Assembly: GCF_022539505.1 (NCBI RefSeq)
Contig: NC_061514.1
Coordinates: 324,119,090 to 324,183,089 of the forward strand
Reading direction: 5' to 3'
DNA from: Lolium rigidum
Lineage: Eukaryota > Streptophyta > Magnoliopsida > Poales > Poaceae
DNA length: 64,000 bases
Part shown: one piece after another, positions 42,603 through 55,720 of the stretch
Position numbering within the stretch: the stretch's first letter is position 1
How the letters are laid out: the number at the start of each line of letters is the position of its first letter
Translations under genes and position numbers: made by a program
The notes under the pieces: generated by a model
Told to the model about the DNA's origin: nothing
Seen by the model: only the letters and a program-made list of their open reading frames with translations
Database searches by the model: none

Positions 42603-45600
42603 CTCGATGGCACGTTCAAGATCGTCGACTTCGTCAACAACAAGCAACGCGATGGATCGAGGTAAACAGATCGAAACTGGTCCTATCGATTTTGTTCCTC
42701 ACCCGCCCTCCCGTTTGGATGCATATGCGTATCTGGAGGAGCCTATGGAGATGACGTTCGGAAAGTTCCACTTTCGCGTCGAGAAAGAGGGAGCGTATCG
42801 TCTCGAAATTCCGATCTCGTCGGGATTATCGCGCGGTCGATTCCGATTTTTCGAGCTCAACATCGTCAACCGAGTCAGGCGACGAGGAGACTTCATCGCC
42901 ACGCTTCATCAGCACCAGGGCAAGCGAAAAACTCGCCAAGATCTTCAGCGACATGTCCTTCGAGTCATCTGCGGACTCAGATATAAGCGATGACTCGAAT
43001 AGCTTCGACAGCTTCAACTTCATCGATAGATCCACTACCGTTGGCAAGGTCTTCACCAATCTCTATGATGGTGTCACCAAACCCAGCAAAGATCTGAATT
43101 CAAAATATCATCAGATTTATGCTATCGGAGAGACAAGCCGCGATCAGGAGGAGACGTCAGAGGCTTTCGACGATTTGGGAAATCCATACGTCGATCCCTC
43201 CGACCTAAGACGAGGTTTAGGCAATAAATACGTCGGGCCTACACCACGTGTTAGGGTTCAACTTCCACAAGCAGCATGGGATAGAGCCGCAAGAGCTATG
43301 GATGGTTCAGAACCAATGTCCACAACCGCTACGACAGAAGAGTTGCAAGCATATCAATATAGGCTCGCTCGAGCCGCAAGGGAATTGGAAAAACAGACAA
43401 CTGCTCTGAACAGGAGAAGGGAGGCAGCTTCCACATCAAGCAGGCGAAGGGCAGAATTAAGTCGACATTCAGGAACTTCGGGAGATAGCCACAGAGAATC
43501 TCGGAACAGAGCAAGATCTAGGCTGCAAAACATACCTGAAGCTGATAGAGAGAACTTGGTTCAAAACCTCGATATGTCCTTTATGTCGATAGACACGAGA
43601 GGGAACATTATCCCTAAGACACCGGAAGCTGGGTATATGGCGACGCAAGCCTTTATCCTCGCATCCAGGCCACCTCCCGGCGATCCAAGAGAGACATTGT
43701 ACAATATGGCCATGGCAGGAGTTGGGGCCATGGGAACGGCGTTTGCAGAGACGCCTCCCGAAGGAACAGCAAGGCAAAATAGTCCAAGACCTGCGGCAGT
43801 AGCACCAGTTCTCGCGAGAACAAGTGGAGCAAGAGACACAACAGCGCAAGCAAGGGTGGACAGAACACGACAGAATAGAAGGGAACATCGACATTCCCCA
43901 GAGATAGAGGACGAGGATATGTGCGGGCTGCCGTGCTTTACAAGGAGGGTCCGAAAAACTCGAGTTCCCTCAGGGTTTAAATTACCCGATAACTTCAAAA
44001 AATTTGACGGCCTGCAAGATCCAGAGGACTGGCTAGTTGATTATCTCGAGACGGTGAAGCTGATAGGAGGAACCAGAGCAACATCCATGCAGAGTATCCA
44101 AGTACACTTGAGTGGAGCTGCGTGATCTTGGATAAAGAAGCTTCCTCCAGGTTCTATCGATAGTTGGGATAGCTTCGAGGATGTGTTCGTCAAGAATTTC
44201 CGGTCCACTTGCAAAAAACCCGCATCGCTAGAGGAGCTGAGAGCGTGTCGACAAAAGCCGGACGAATCAATGAGAAAGTACATCCAAAGGTGGAATATCA
44301 TTAAAAACTCGGCAGAGAACATATCTGACGAGAGAGCAATAGATGCGTTTGTAGCTGGAATTCGACGAGGAGATTTTGTCGAAGACTTGGGGAGAACCAA
44401 CCCAAAGATAGTGTCAGCACTGATGGAGATAGCAAACAGGTGGGCGGATGGAGAAGATGCTGTCCACAATAAAAGGCACAGGTCGCCAGAAGAGGACCGC
44501 GGTCGAAATTATCAAAATAGGCGACGATTTCCTCGGCAGTACTCGAGCTATGATGCTCCTGGACAAATTTCGGCTGGCTTCCGAGGAAGTGCTGGAGGAA
44601 GCAATAGAGATGATTATCAGAGGAGCAACGAGCAGCGAGGCGACAATAGAGATGACTCTCGCAATAACGGACAAAATAGTGGGCCAAGGTTTCAGAGACC
44701 TTTCGTGTCCCCCGAGGATATGATGAACGGGCCATGTCAGATGCATTTCTATCTCGACAGCAATGGGAAGCGACAGTCAGGTCAGCTGCAAAAGGATTGT
44801 CGAAATTTTCAGGCAATGCTAAGGTGGGCAGGGCACGCCAATGCCCAGATGACAAATAGAAACCCGCAAGGGCCCAGGAGTGAGATCCACTTGCCACCTC
44901 CTCCCGCAATTACGGACGAAAATCGATATCAGCTCAGAATAGCGGCAGCACCAGCACGACCACCTTACGTTGATCCCAATTCCAACGGAGCGGTCTCGAT
45001 GATTCAGAAAGGCAGGCCATCCAATAGAGATCAGAAAGTAATCTCGCGACAGGTGTTCATGGCAGAGAAGATGCCTCCACCAACGGTTGAGTACCTCATA
45101 TGGTCAGGGCAAGACATTGGCTTCACAATAGAGGATCACCCGCAGCAAGTTCCTCGACCAGGGCAGTCAACACTTATCTTACCAGCAGTAATCGCGGGAT
45201 TCGACATATCTCGAGTATTCATAGATGGAGGCAGCAGTTTAAACCTTATGTATGCAGATACACTAAGTAAGATGAACATATCTCTAGCAAATCTGAAGTC
45301 AACCGATACACGCTTCCATGGAATCACGCCAGAGAAGCCGAGTTATCCGTTGGGGAAGATTAATCTCGATGTTCAGTTTGGGACCCGAGAAAACTACAGG
45401 ATAGAAAGGCTGGAGTTTGAAGTCGTGGATTTCCCGTCGCAGTACCACGCCTTGCTGGGGCGACCAGCATATGCCAGGTTTATGGTGGTACCACATTACA
45501 CATACTTGTTATGGAGGATGCGTGGACCTAAGGGACCAATCACAGTCAAAGGAAGCTTCACGTTAGCCGATAAATGTGACAAGGATTTTCATCGACTGTC

Positions 45601-45790
45601 AGAAACCTTCGGGATGCAAGCAGAGTACATGGCGTCAAGGCTCATGACTGATTATGATGTGCTGCCAGATGTAGGAAGGCCTAACAAAGAATCAACCTTT
45701 AATACTGCGAAAAACTCCGAGGAGGTGCAGATTCACCCGACAGATCCAAAGAAGACGACGTCCATCGCGACATACATGGACCTCGCATAG
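42603..45790 (+). pseudogene. Element A gag and aspartic protease, decayed
   Basis: The frame from ATG 42603 shifts near 42,900-42,950, runs on to a TGA at 44123-44125, then to a TAG at 45788-45790. Gag blocks: SGFKLPDNFKKFDGLQDPED, W..KLPPGSIDSWDSFEDVF, CRQKPDESMRKYIQRW and a basic Arg-rich tail. The protease block reads RVFIDGGSSLNLMYADTL with GGSS in place of the commoner TGAS, then HALLGRPAYARFMVVPH. It would assemble and process the particle if intact. The nonsense and shift lesions make it non-functional. Confidence 0.85.
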
Positions 45791-48005
45791 GAAAGCGCGC
45801 TCGTCGAGTTCCTCCGTGAGCACTGGAAAATCTTCGCATGGTGTCTAGCCGACATGCCAGGAGTACCCAGGGAACTTGCTGAGCAACACCTAAACTTGGA
45901 TCCAATAGCGAGACCAATCAAACAACCTTTGCGGCGTTTTTCGGAGCCAAACCGCAAAGCTATGCTGTCAGAGATTGATCGACTAAGAGAAGCTGGTTTC
46001 ATCAAGGAGCTGCATACAGAGGCCACGTGGGTAGCAAACCCAGTGTTGGTTTCGAAGAAAAGCACTAAAGTCCTTCGCATGTGTGTCGACTTTACGTGTC
46101 TCAACAAACATTGTCCAAAGGATCACTTTCCCCTCCCGAGGATCGATCAAATTATCGACTCCACGGCATGATGTGAACGTCTTTCCTTCTTGGATGCATA
46201 CTCTGGTTATAACCAGATCAGATTGAAAGAAGAGGACAAAGTCAAAACAGCGTTCATTACACCGTACGGCGTGTTTTGCTATAGAACAATGCCTTTCGGT
46301 CTAAAAAACGCGGGAGCAACATATCAGCGGATGATGCAGAAGTGCTTAGCAACACAGATTGGGAAAAACGTATAAGTGTACATTGATGATGTCGTCATAA
46401 CGTCAAAAAGGGGGCAACGCTAATCGAGGACCTGAAGGAAACTTTCGACAACCTCGACAAGTTTTGCCTCAAGCTGAACCCAACGAAGTGTTCTTTCGGC
46501 GTCCCTACAGGAGAACTTCTCGGGTTCCTAGTCTCAGCAAGAGGGATTGAAGCTAAACCCAAAAAATCCAAGCTATCGTAACAATGAGAAAGCCAACAAA
46601 GTTGAAAGAAATACAGCAGTTAACTGGGCGAGTCGCAGCTTTAAGCAGATTCGTGGCCAGGCTGGGAGAAAAGGTGTTACCGTTCTACGCTTTAATCAAG
46701 CAAGGAGAAAAGTTCCAGTGTAACGAAGAGGCAGATAGAGCCTTCGAGGATCTTAAACGTACAATTTCGACACCACCAATCTTGGTGGCGCCAAAAGAGA
46801 AGGAACCCCTCCTGTTATATATTGCGGCTACACCCCAAGTGGTCAACACGGCGCTAGTTGTCGAAAGAGAAGAAGAAGGAAAACTCCATGGAGTACAGAG
46901 GCCGGTATATTTTATCAGTGAAGTTCTATCGCCTTCAAAACAACGGTACCCGCAGTACCAGAAGTTAGCATATGGAGTGATCACAACCGCAAGAAAATTG
47001 CGGCACTATTTTTCTGCACACCCGACAATAGTGGTCAATGAGGCGCCTCTATCCAATATACTAAACAACCCAGAAGCTACAGGTTGTGTCTCCCTTTGGG
47101 GAATAGAACTTTCTCCTCGGGACATCACGTATGAAAAAAGAAAGGCAATAAAGTCGCAAATTCTGCCAGATTTCATCGCAGAGTGGATGGAGCTGCAAAA
47201 CACAGGACCCCCGGATTTATCGAGAACTTGGACTATGAACTTTGACAGGTCCAAGAGGGTAGAAGGAGCTGGTGCAGGCGTGATACTTATATCACCTGAA
47301 GGCGACAAACTGAAGTATGTCCTACGGATGACGTTCCCAAACGCATCTAACAATGAAGCAGAATATGAAGCTCTTATACACTGGACGAAGATGGCGAAAG
47401 CTTGTGGTGCAACTCGATTAAAAATCTTTGGCGACTCACAATTGGTGGCTCAGCAAGTCATGAACCAATGTGATGCAGTCAATGATAGCATGGTAGCATA
47501 CAAGGAAGTGTACAATGAGCTCGAGAAGTTATTTGATGGATGCGAAGTAAATCACATCAGCAGGCTGAGCAATGATGAAGCCGATGTTCTTGCAAACATC
47601 GGGTCGCAGTGCCTCGCAATTCCACCAGGTGTGTTTTGGGAAGAGATAACCGAGAGATCCACAAAGCCAAAAAAGGCGCAGAAGAAGCAGAAGGAAGAGA
47701 AAACCTCGACGACTCCCAAGGAAGCACCAGAAGAAGAAGAGGACCAGGAGCTAGTGATGATGGTGCAGGTCCCATGGATGCAAGCATACATATCATACAT
47801 CTTAAGGAAAGAAATAACCGATGACCCAGTTGAAGCAAGGCGATTTATTCGACGATCCAAAGCCTTTACAGTGGTCAAAGGGGAGTTGTACAAGCGCAGT
47901 ATTTCGGGTGTGTTACAAAGGTGCGTCACACCCGAAGAAGGAATGATAATCTTGAAGGATGTACACGAGGGAATATGTGGTCATCACGCGAGCAGTCGAG
48001 CTATC
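45791..48005 (+). pseudogene. Element A reverse transcriptase and RNase H, decayed
   Basis: Reverse transcriptase blocks: LRRFSEPNRKAMLSEIDRL, MCVDFTCLNKHCPKD, FLDAYSGYNQIRL, TMPFGLKNAGATYQRMM and the catalytic VYIDDVV. Lesions: TGA at 46169-46171, TAA just before YIDD at about 46,373, and single-base deletions inferred near 46,410 and 46,565 because the frame steps twice. A long open frame from 46,584 carries the RNase H region (FYALIKQGEKFQC, PVYFISEVLSPSKQRYPQ) and a second RNase H-like domain (NASNNEAEYEALI, LKIFGDSQLVAQQV) typical of Tat-group elements. It then enters the integrase zinc-binding part (VHEGICGHH) before element B cuts it. Confidence 0.88.
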
Positions 48006-49594
48006 TGATACGTCTCCGACGTATCGATAATTTCTTATGTTCCATGCCACATTATTGATGATATCTACATGTTTTATGCACACTTTATGTCATATTCGTG
48101 CATTTTCTGGAACTAACCTATTAACAAGATGCCGAAGTGCCGCTTGCTGTTTTCTCGCTGTTTTTGGTTTCAGAAATCCTAGTAAGGAAATATTCTCGGA
48201 ATTGGACGAAATCAACGCCCGGGGTCCTATTTTGCCACGAAGCTTCCGAAGACCGAAGAGTCAACGAAGTGGGGCCACGAGGTGTCCAAACCACAGGCGG
48301 CGCGGCCCAAGCCCCGGCCGCACCGACCTATGGTGTGGGCCCTCGTGACACCCCTTGACCTGCCCTTCCGCCTACAAATAGCCTTCGTCGCGAAACCCCC
48401 GAGCACCGAGAGCCACGATACGGAAAACCTTCCGGAGACACCGCCGCCGCCAATCTCATCTCGGGGGATTCGGGAGATCGCCTCCGGCACCCTGCCGGAG
48501 AGGGGAATCATCTCCCCGGAGGACTCTACGCCGCCATGGTCGCCTCCGGAGTGATGTGTGAGTAGTCTACCCCTAGACTATGGGTCCATAGCAGTAGCTA
48601 GATGGTTGTCTTCTCCTCATTGTGCTTAATTGTCGGATCTTGTGAGCTGCCGAACATGATCAAGATCATCTATCTCGTAATTCTATATGTTGTGTTTGTT
48701 GGGATCCGATGAATAGAGAATACTATGTTATGTTGATTATCAATTTGTATCTATGTGTTGTTTATGATCTTGCATGCTCTCCGTTACTAGTAGATGCTCG
48801 GCCAAGTAGATGCTTGTAACTCCAAGAGGGAGTATTTATGCTCGATAGTGGGTTCATGTCTCCGTGAATCTGGGGAGTGACGAAACCTCTAAGATTATGG
48901 ATGTGCTGTTGCCACTAGGGATAGAACATTGGTGCTATGTTCGAGGATGTAGTTACTGATTACATTACGCGCAATACTTAATGCAATTGTCTATTGTTGG
49001 TAACTTAATACTGGAGGGGGTTCGGATGATAACCTGAAGGTGGAATTTTTAGGCATAGATGCATGCTGGATAGCGGTCTATGTACTTTGTCGTAATGCCC
49101 AATTAAATCTCACTATACTCATCATAATATGTATGTGCATGGTCATGCCCTCTCTATTTGTCAATTGCCCAACTGTAATTTGTTCACCCAACATGCCGTT
49201 TATCTTATGGGAGAGACACCTCTAGTGAACTGTGGACCCCGGTCCAATTCTCTATACTGAAATACAATCTACTGCAATATTGTTCTACTGTTTTCTGCAA
49301 ACAATCATCATCCACACTATACATCTAATCCTTTGTTACAGCAAGCCGGTGAGATTGACAACCTCGCTGTTTCGTTGGGGCAAAGTACTTGGTTTGTGTT
49401 GTGCAGGTTCCACGTTGGCGCCGGAATCCCTGGTGTTGCGCCACACTACATCTCGCCGCCGTCAACCTTCAACGTGCTTCTTGACTCCTACTGGTTCGAT
49501 AAACCTTGGTTTCATACTGAGGGAAAACTTGTCGCTGTACGCATCACACCTTCCTCTTGGGGTTCCCAACGGACGTGTGCTTTACACGCCATCA
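48006..49594 (+). repeat. 5' LTR of element B
   Basis: 1,589 bp. The first 20 bases contain a perfect hairpin GATACGTC-TCC-GACGTATC. About 48,368 reads CCTACAAATAGCC, a possible TATA region. Confidence 0.9.
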
Positions 49595-49847
49595 AGCAAT
49601 TTTTCTGGCGCCGTTGCCGGGGAGATCAAGACACGCTGCAAGGGGAGTCTTCACATCCCAATCTCTTTACTTTGTTTTTGTCTTGCTTAGTCTTATTTAC
49701 TACTTTGTTTGCTGCACTAAATCAAAATACAAAAAAATTAGTTGCTAGTTTTACTTTATTTACTATCTTGTTTGCTATATCAAAAACACAAAAAAAATAG
49801 TTACTTACATTTACTTTATCTAGTTTGTTTTATTTACTACTGCTAAA

Positions 49848-50528
49848 ATGAGTAATCCTGAAGTTGAAGTTCGTACGTTTAAGCAATGAGGGGGAGAATG
49901 TTTAAGAGATGGTTGGTATAGAATTAGTAATGCCCATAATAGGTGCACTAAGAAACACTCCACCACTATTTTACTCAGGAATTTTTATGTTGGTATCTCT
50001 AGCTGGAATAGGTATGTTCTTGATTGTCTCGCGGGAGGTAACTTCCTAAGTACTCCTGCATTAGAAGCTAGCTGCATTATTGAGAGTCTATTTGGAATAC
50101 CCCCTGTTGATGAAGTTAAAACTGAAATCTCTCTTGAAGATGTTATGAAAAAATTGGAAACCATAGAGAAAAAATTTCCAAGTATTGAAACTAAATTGGA
50201 AATATTACTTGATAAAACTGATGAACTTGATAAATCCTTAGGAGGAATTGATGAAAGAATTAGTGTCCTAGGAACTTGTGTTGTCCATGATAATCAAACC
50301 AATAGGATTGACGAACTTGAAAAAGCTATGGGAACCTTGAGTTCAACTTTTTCTTCTCTTAAATATAAGGAGAAAGCTTATGTGGGTAAGGAGCAAAAGT
50401 TTATGTATATCTCTAAAGTGCCTAAACCAAAGAAGTTTTATTATAGGCCTAAAATTGACAAAGCCCTTAGTACCACTACGGAGGGAGGAGCTTATGATAA
50501 CGATGCTCCATCTCTTGATAACACTTGA
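49848..50528 (+). pseudogene. Gag-like frame of element B with an early nonsense codon
   Basis: The frame from ATG 49848 (MSNPEVEVRTFKQ) meets TGA at codon 14, then continues open to TGA 50526-50528. It contains CLRDGWYRISNAHNRCTKKH, TTILLRNFYVGISSWNRYVL, LAGGNFLSTPALEASCIIES and a C-terminal coiled coil (LETIEKKFPSIETKLEILL). This is the capsid-type gag domain of Triticeae gypsy elements. The total is about 226 codons, short for gag, with no zinc knuckle and no protease. Usually such non-autonomous elements borrow enzymes from a partner. Confidence 0.7.
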
Positions 50529-53115
50529 TACACACTTTCTGCGCCTAGCTGAAAGGCGTTAAAGAAAAGCGCTTATGGGAGACAACCCATGTTTTTACTA
50601 CAGTACTTTGTTTTTATTTTGAGTCTTGGAAGTTGTTTACTACTGTAGCAACCTCTCCTTATCTTAGTTTAGTGTTTTGTTGTGCCAAGTAAAGTCGTTG
50701 ATAGTAAATTCATACTAGATTTGGATTACTGCGCAGAAACAGATTTCTTTGCTGTCACGAATCTGGGAAAAATTCTCTGTAGGTAACTCAGAAAATTATG
50801 CCAATTTACGTGAGTGATTCTCAGATATGTACGCAACTTTCATTAAATTTGAGCATTTTCATTTGAGCAAGTCTGGTGCCTCAATAAAATTCGTCAATAC
50901 GAACTGTTCTGTTTTGACAGATTCTGCCTTTTATTTCGCATTGCCTCGTTTTGTTATGTTCGATGGATATTTCGATTCCATTGACTTTCAGTAGCTTTGT
51001 GCAATGTCCAGAAGTGTTAAGAATGATTATGTCACCTCTGAACATGTATATTTTGATTGTGCACTAACCCTCTAATGAGTTGTTCTAAGTTTGGTGTGGA
51101 GGAAGTTTTCAAGGATCAAGAGAGGGAGATGATACAACATGATCAAGGAGAGTGAAAGCTCTAAGCTTGGGGATGCCCCGGTGGTTCACCCCTGCATATA
51201 TCAAGAAGACTCAAGCGTCTAAGCTTGGGGATGCCCAAGGCATCCCCTTCTTCATCGACAATATTATCAGGTTCCTCCCCTGAAACTATATTTTTATTCC
51301 ATCACAGCTTATGTGCTTTGCTTGGAGCGTCGGTTTGTTTTTGTTTTTGTTTTGTTTGAATAAAATGGATCCTAGCATTCATTGTGTGGGATAGAGACAC
51401 GCTCCGCTGTTGCATATGGACAAGTATGTCCTTAGGCTTTACTCATAATATTCATGGCGAAGTTTCTTCTTCGTTAAATTGTTATATGGTTGGAATTGGA
51501 AAATGATACATGTAGTAATTGCTATAATGTCTTGGGTAATGTGATACTTGGCAATTGTTGTGCTCATGTTTAAGCTCTTGCATCATATACTTTGCACCCA
51601 TTAATGAAGAAATACATAGAGCATGCTAAAATTTGGTTTGCATATTTGGTCTCTCTAAAGTCTAGATAATTTCTAGTATTGAGTTTGAACAACAAGGAAG
51701 ACGGTGTAGAGTCTTATAATGTTTTCAATATGTCTTTTATGTGAGTTTGCTGCACCGGTTCATCCTTGTGTTTGTTTCAAATAGCCTTGCTAGCCTAAAC
51801 CTTGTATCGAGAGGGAATACTTCTCATGCATCCAAAATACTTGAGCCAACCACTATGCCATTTGTGTCCACCATACCTACCTACTACATGGTATTTCTCC
51901 GCCATTCCAAAGTAAATTGCTTGAGTGCTACCTTTAAATTTCCATTCTTCACCTTTACAATATATAGCTCATGGGACAAATAGCCTAAAAACTATTGTGG
52001 TATTGAATATGTACTTATGCACTTTATCTCTTATTAAGTTGCTTGTTGTGCGATAACCATGTTCCTGGGGACGCCATCAACTACTCTTTGTTGAATATCA
52101 TGTGAGTTGCTATGCATGTTCGTCTTGTCTCGAAGTAAGGGCGATCTACCACCTTATGGTTAGAGCGTGCATATTGTTAGAGAAGAACATTGGGCCGCTA
52201 ACTAAAGCCATGATCCATGGTGGAAGTTTCAGTTTTGGACATATATCCTCAATCTCAAATGAGAAAATTAATTGTTGCTACATGCTTATGCATAAAAGAG
52301 GAGTCCATTATCTGTTGTCTATGTTGTCCCGGTATGGATGTCTAAGTTGAGAATAATCAATAGCGAGAAATCCAATGCGAGCTTTCTCCTTAGACCTTTG
52401 TACAGGTGGCATAGAGGTACCCCTTTGTGACACTTGGTTAAAACATGTGCATTGCGATAATCCCGGTAGTCCAAGCTAATTAGGACAAGGTGCGGGCACT
52501 ATTAGTATACTATGCATGAGGCTTGCAACTTGTAAGATATAATCTACATAACACATATGCTTTATTACTACCGTTGACAAAATTGTTTCTTGTTTTCAAA
52601 ATCAAAGCTCTAGCACAAATATAGCAATCGATGCTTTCCTCTTTGAAGGACCATTCTTTTACTTTTATTGTTGAGTCAGTTCACCTATTTCTCTCCATCT
52701 CAAGAAGCAAACACTTGTGTGAACTGTGCATTGATTACTACATACTTGCATATTGCATTTGTTATATTACTCTATGTTGACAATATCCATGAGATATACA
52801 TGTTACAAGTTGAAAGCAACCGCTGAAACTTAATCTTCCTTTGTGTTGCTTCAATGCTTCTACTTTGAATTATTGCTTTATGAGTTAACTCTTATGCAAG
52901 ACTTATTGATGCTTGTCTTGAAGTACTATTCATGAAAAGTCTTTGCTATATGATTCAGCTTGTTTACTCATGTCATTTACATTGTTTTGATCGCTGCATT
53001 CACTACATATGCTTTACAATAGTATGATCAAGGTTATGATGGCATGTCACTCCGGAAATTATCTTTGTTTATCGTTTACTCGCTCGGGACGAGCGAAAAC
53101 TAAGCTTGGGGATGC

Positions 53116-54710
53116 CGATACGTCTCCGATGTATCGATAATTTCTTATGTTCCATGCCACATTATTGATGATATCTACATGTTTTATGCACACTTTATGT
53201 CATATTCGTGCATTTTCCGGAACTAACATATTAACAAGATGCCGAAGTGCCGATTCGTTGTTCTCGCTGTTTTTGATTACAGAAATCCTAGTAAGGAAAT
53301 ATTCTCGGAATTGGACGAAATCAACGCCCAGGGTCCTATTTTGCCACGAAGCTTCCAGAAGACCGAAGAGTCAACGAAGTGGGGCCACGAGGTGGCCAAA
53401 CCACAGGGCGGCGCGGCCCAAGCCCCGGCCGCGCCGACCTATGGTGTGGGCCCCTCGTGACGCCCCTTGACCTGCCCCTTCCGCCTACAAATAGCCTTCG
53501 TCGCGAAACCCCCAGTCACCGAGAGCCACGATACGGAAAACCTTCCAGCAGACGCCGCCGCCGCCAATCCCATCTCGGGGATTCGAGGAGATCGCCTCCG
53601 GCACCCCGCCGAGAGGGGAATCATCTCCCGGAGGACTCTACGCCGCCATGGTCGCCTCCGGAGTGATGTGTGAGTAGTCTACCCCTGGACTATGGGTCCA
53701 TAGCAGTAGCTAGATGGTTGTCTTCTCCTCATTGTGCTTAATTGTCGGATCTTGTGAGCTGCCGAACATGATCAAGATCATCTATCCGTAATTCTATATG
53801 TTGTGTTTGTTGGGATCCGATGAATAGAGAATACTATGTTATGTTGATTATCAATTTATATCTATGTGTTGTTTATGATCTTGCATGCTCTCCGTTACTA
53901 GTAGATGCTCGGCCAAGTAGATGCTTGTAACTCCAAGAGGGAGTATTTATGCTCGATAGTGGGTTCATGTCTCCGTGAATCTGGGGAGTGACGAAACCTC
54001 TAAGATTATGGATGTGCTGTTGCCACTAGGGATAAAACATTGGTGCTATGTTCGAGGATGTAGTTACCGATTACATTACGCACAATACTTAATGCAATTG
54101 TCTCGTTGTTAGCAACTTAATACCGGAGGGGGTTCGGATGATAACCTCGAAGGTGGACTTTTTAGGCATAGATGCATGTCGGATAGCGGTCTATGTACTT
54201 TGTCGTAATGCCCAATTAAATCTCACTATACTCATCATAATATGTATGTGCATGGTCATGCCCTCTCTATTTGTCAATTGCCCAACTGTAATTTGTTCAC
54301 CCAACATGCTCGTTTATCTTATGGGAGAGACACCTCTAGTGAACTCGTGGACCCCGGTCCAATTCTCTATACTGAAATACAATCTACCGCAATATTGTTC
54401 TACTCGTTTTCCGCAAACAATCATCATCCACACTATACATCTAATCCTTTGTTACAGCAAGCCGGTGAGATTGACAACCTCGCCGTTTCGTTGGGGCAAA
54501 GTACTTGGTTTGTGTTGTGCAGGTTCCACGTTGGCGCCGGAATCCCCGGTGTTGCGCCGCACTACATCTCGCCGCCATCAACCTTCAACGTGCTTCTTGA
54601 CTCCTACTGGTTCGATAAACCTTGGTTTCATACTGAGGGAAAACTTGCCGCTGTACGCATCACACCTTCCTCTTGGGGTTCCCAATGGACGTGTGCTGTA
54701 CACGCCATCA
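53116..54710 (+). repeat. 3' LTR of element B
   Basis: 1,595 bp, colinear with the 5' LTR but with numerous substitutions and one- to two-base indels. The first base is C instead of T (CGATACGTCT), so the canonical TG start is mutated. Confidence 0.9.
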
Positions 54711-55720
54711 CTATCGCGGCCAAGGTTTTTCGGGCTGGATTTTACTGGTTGACAGCAATCGAGGATGCGAAGGAGATAGTACGAACTTGTGACGCGTGCC
54801 AGAGATTTGCCACAAAACCTCACTCTCCGGCAGCAGAACTGATGCCAATACCGTTGTCTTGGCCCTTTGCTCAATGGGGCCTCGATATGGTGGGAAAGTT
54901 ACACAAACCCTCGCCAGGAGGATACGAGTATATGCTCGTCGCTGTTGACAAATTCACCAAGTGGATAGAAGCAAAGCCAATAAATTCACCAGATGCAGCG
55001 TCATCAATAAAGTTCGTGAAAAGCATTGTTTTTCGGTTTGGAGTACCTCATAGCATCATCACGGACAATGGCAGTAACTTCACATCCAAGGAATTCAAGG
55101 CATACTGCGCAGAAGTGGGCATCAAATTGCACTTCGCGTCAGTTGGGCACCCGCAAACCAACGGTCAAGTCAAGAAAGCCAATGGTATCATCTGCAACGG
55201 CATCAAGAAGCGTTTGTTGGGACCGTTGGAAAAAGCTCGACATACTTGGCCAGAAGAGTTGCCAAGTGTATTGTGGAGTATTCGAACAACGCCAAATACA
55301 GCGACACAGGAAACTCCGTTTTTTCTGGTCCATGGAACGGAGGCAGTATTACCGATAGAAATAGAGCATGATTCCCCAAGATTCAGAGAGTATGATGAAG
55401 AAACTTCCAGAAGAGCATTAGAGGACGATGTCGATGCACTTGACGAAGCTCGAGATGAAGTACTATCACGGGTCACCAAGTACCAGCAAGACTTGAAAAA
55501 CTACCACAGTCGACGATTGCGGCCAAGGTCTTTTCAGGTCGGAGATTTAGTTCTACGGCTCAATCAACAGAGTACTGAAAAACTCGAGTCGCCATGGCTT
55601 GGCCCTTACATCGTCACAGAAGTAATCGAAGGAGGAGCGTACAGGATCAAGGACAAGAAGACGGGGGTTCCCGAGAAAAACCCCTGGAACGTGGCGCAAC
55701 TCAGGCGGTTCTACGCTTAG
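54711..55720 (+). pseudogene. Element A integrase, 3' portion
   Basis: Continues in sense after the CTATC target duplication of element B. CDACQRFA completes the HHCC finger whose HH lies left of element B. The DDE core shows WGLDMVGKL, DKFTKWIEAKPI, HSIITDNGSNFTSKEF, GHPQTNGQVKKANG. The C-terminal segment has GDLVLRLNQQ and ends at TAG 55718-55720. This part has no internal stop, so decay here is only by the insertion. Confidence 0.9.

Larger units (their letters stand above)
48006..54710 (+). mobile_element. Gag-only (non-autonomous) gypsy-like LTR retrotransposon (element B)
   Basis: 5' LTR 48006-49594 (TGATACGTCT...CATCA), PBS TGGCGCCGTTGCCGGGGA at 49,606, 3' LTR 53116-54710. The target duplication CTATC is at 48001-48005 and 54711-54715, inside the integrase gene of element A. 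The purine tract AAGCTTGGGGATGCC abuts the 3' LTR. The 3.5-kb interior has one gag-like frame (49848-50528) and no protease, reverse transcriptase or integrase motif in any frame. The PBS is of the type used by Athila-lineage gypsy elements, so an Athila-like helper is inferred. Confidence 0.88.

Noticed and set aside
44300..44910. Minus-strand frame of 200 codons opposite gag of element A
   Set aside because: It is the reverse shadow of the intact gag/protease frame; unlike the antisense genes at 56-60 kb it has no exon structure or recognisable domain.
51741..52350. Frames in the interior of element B as pol remnants
   Set aside because: No YxDD, DDE or protease motif could be read; peptides look random.
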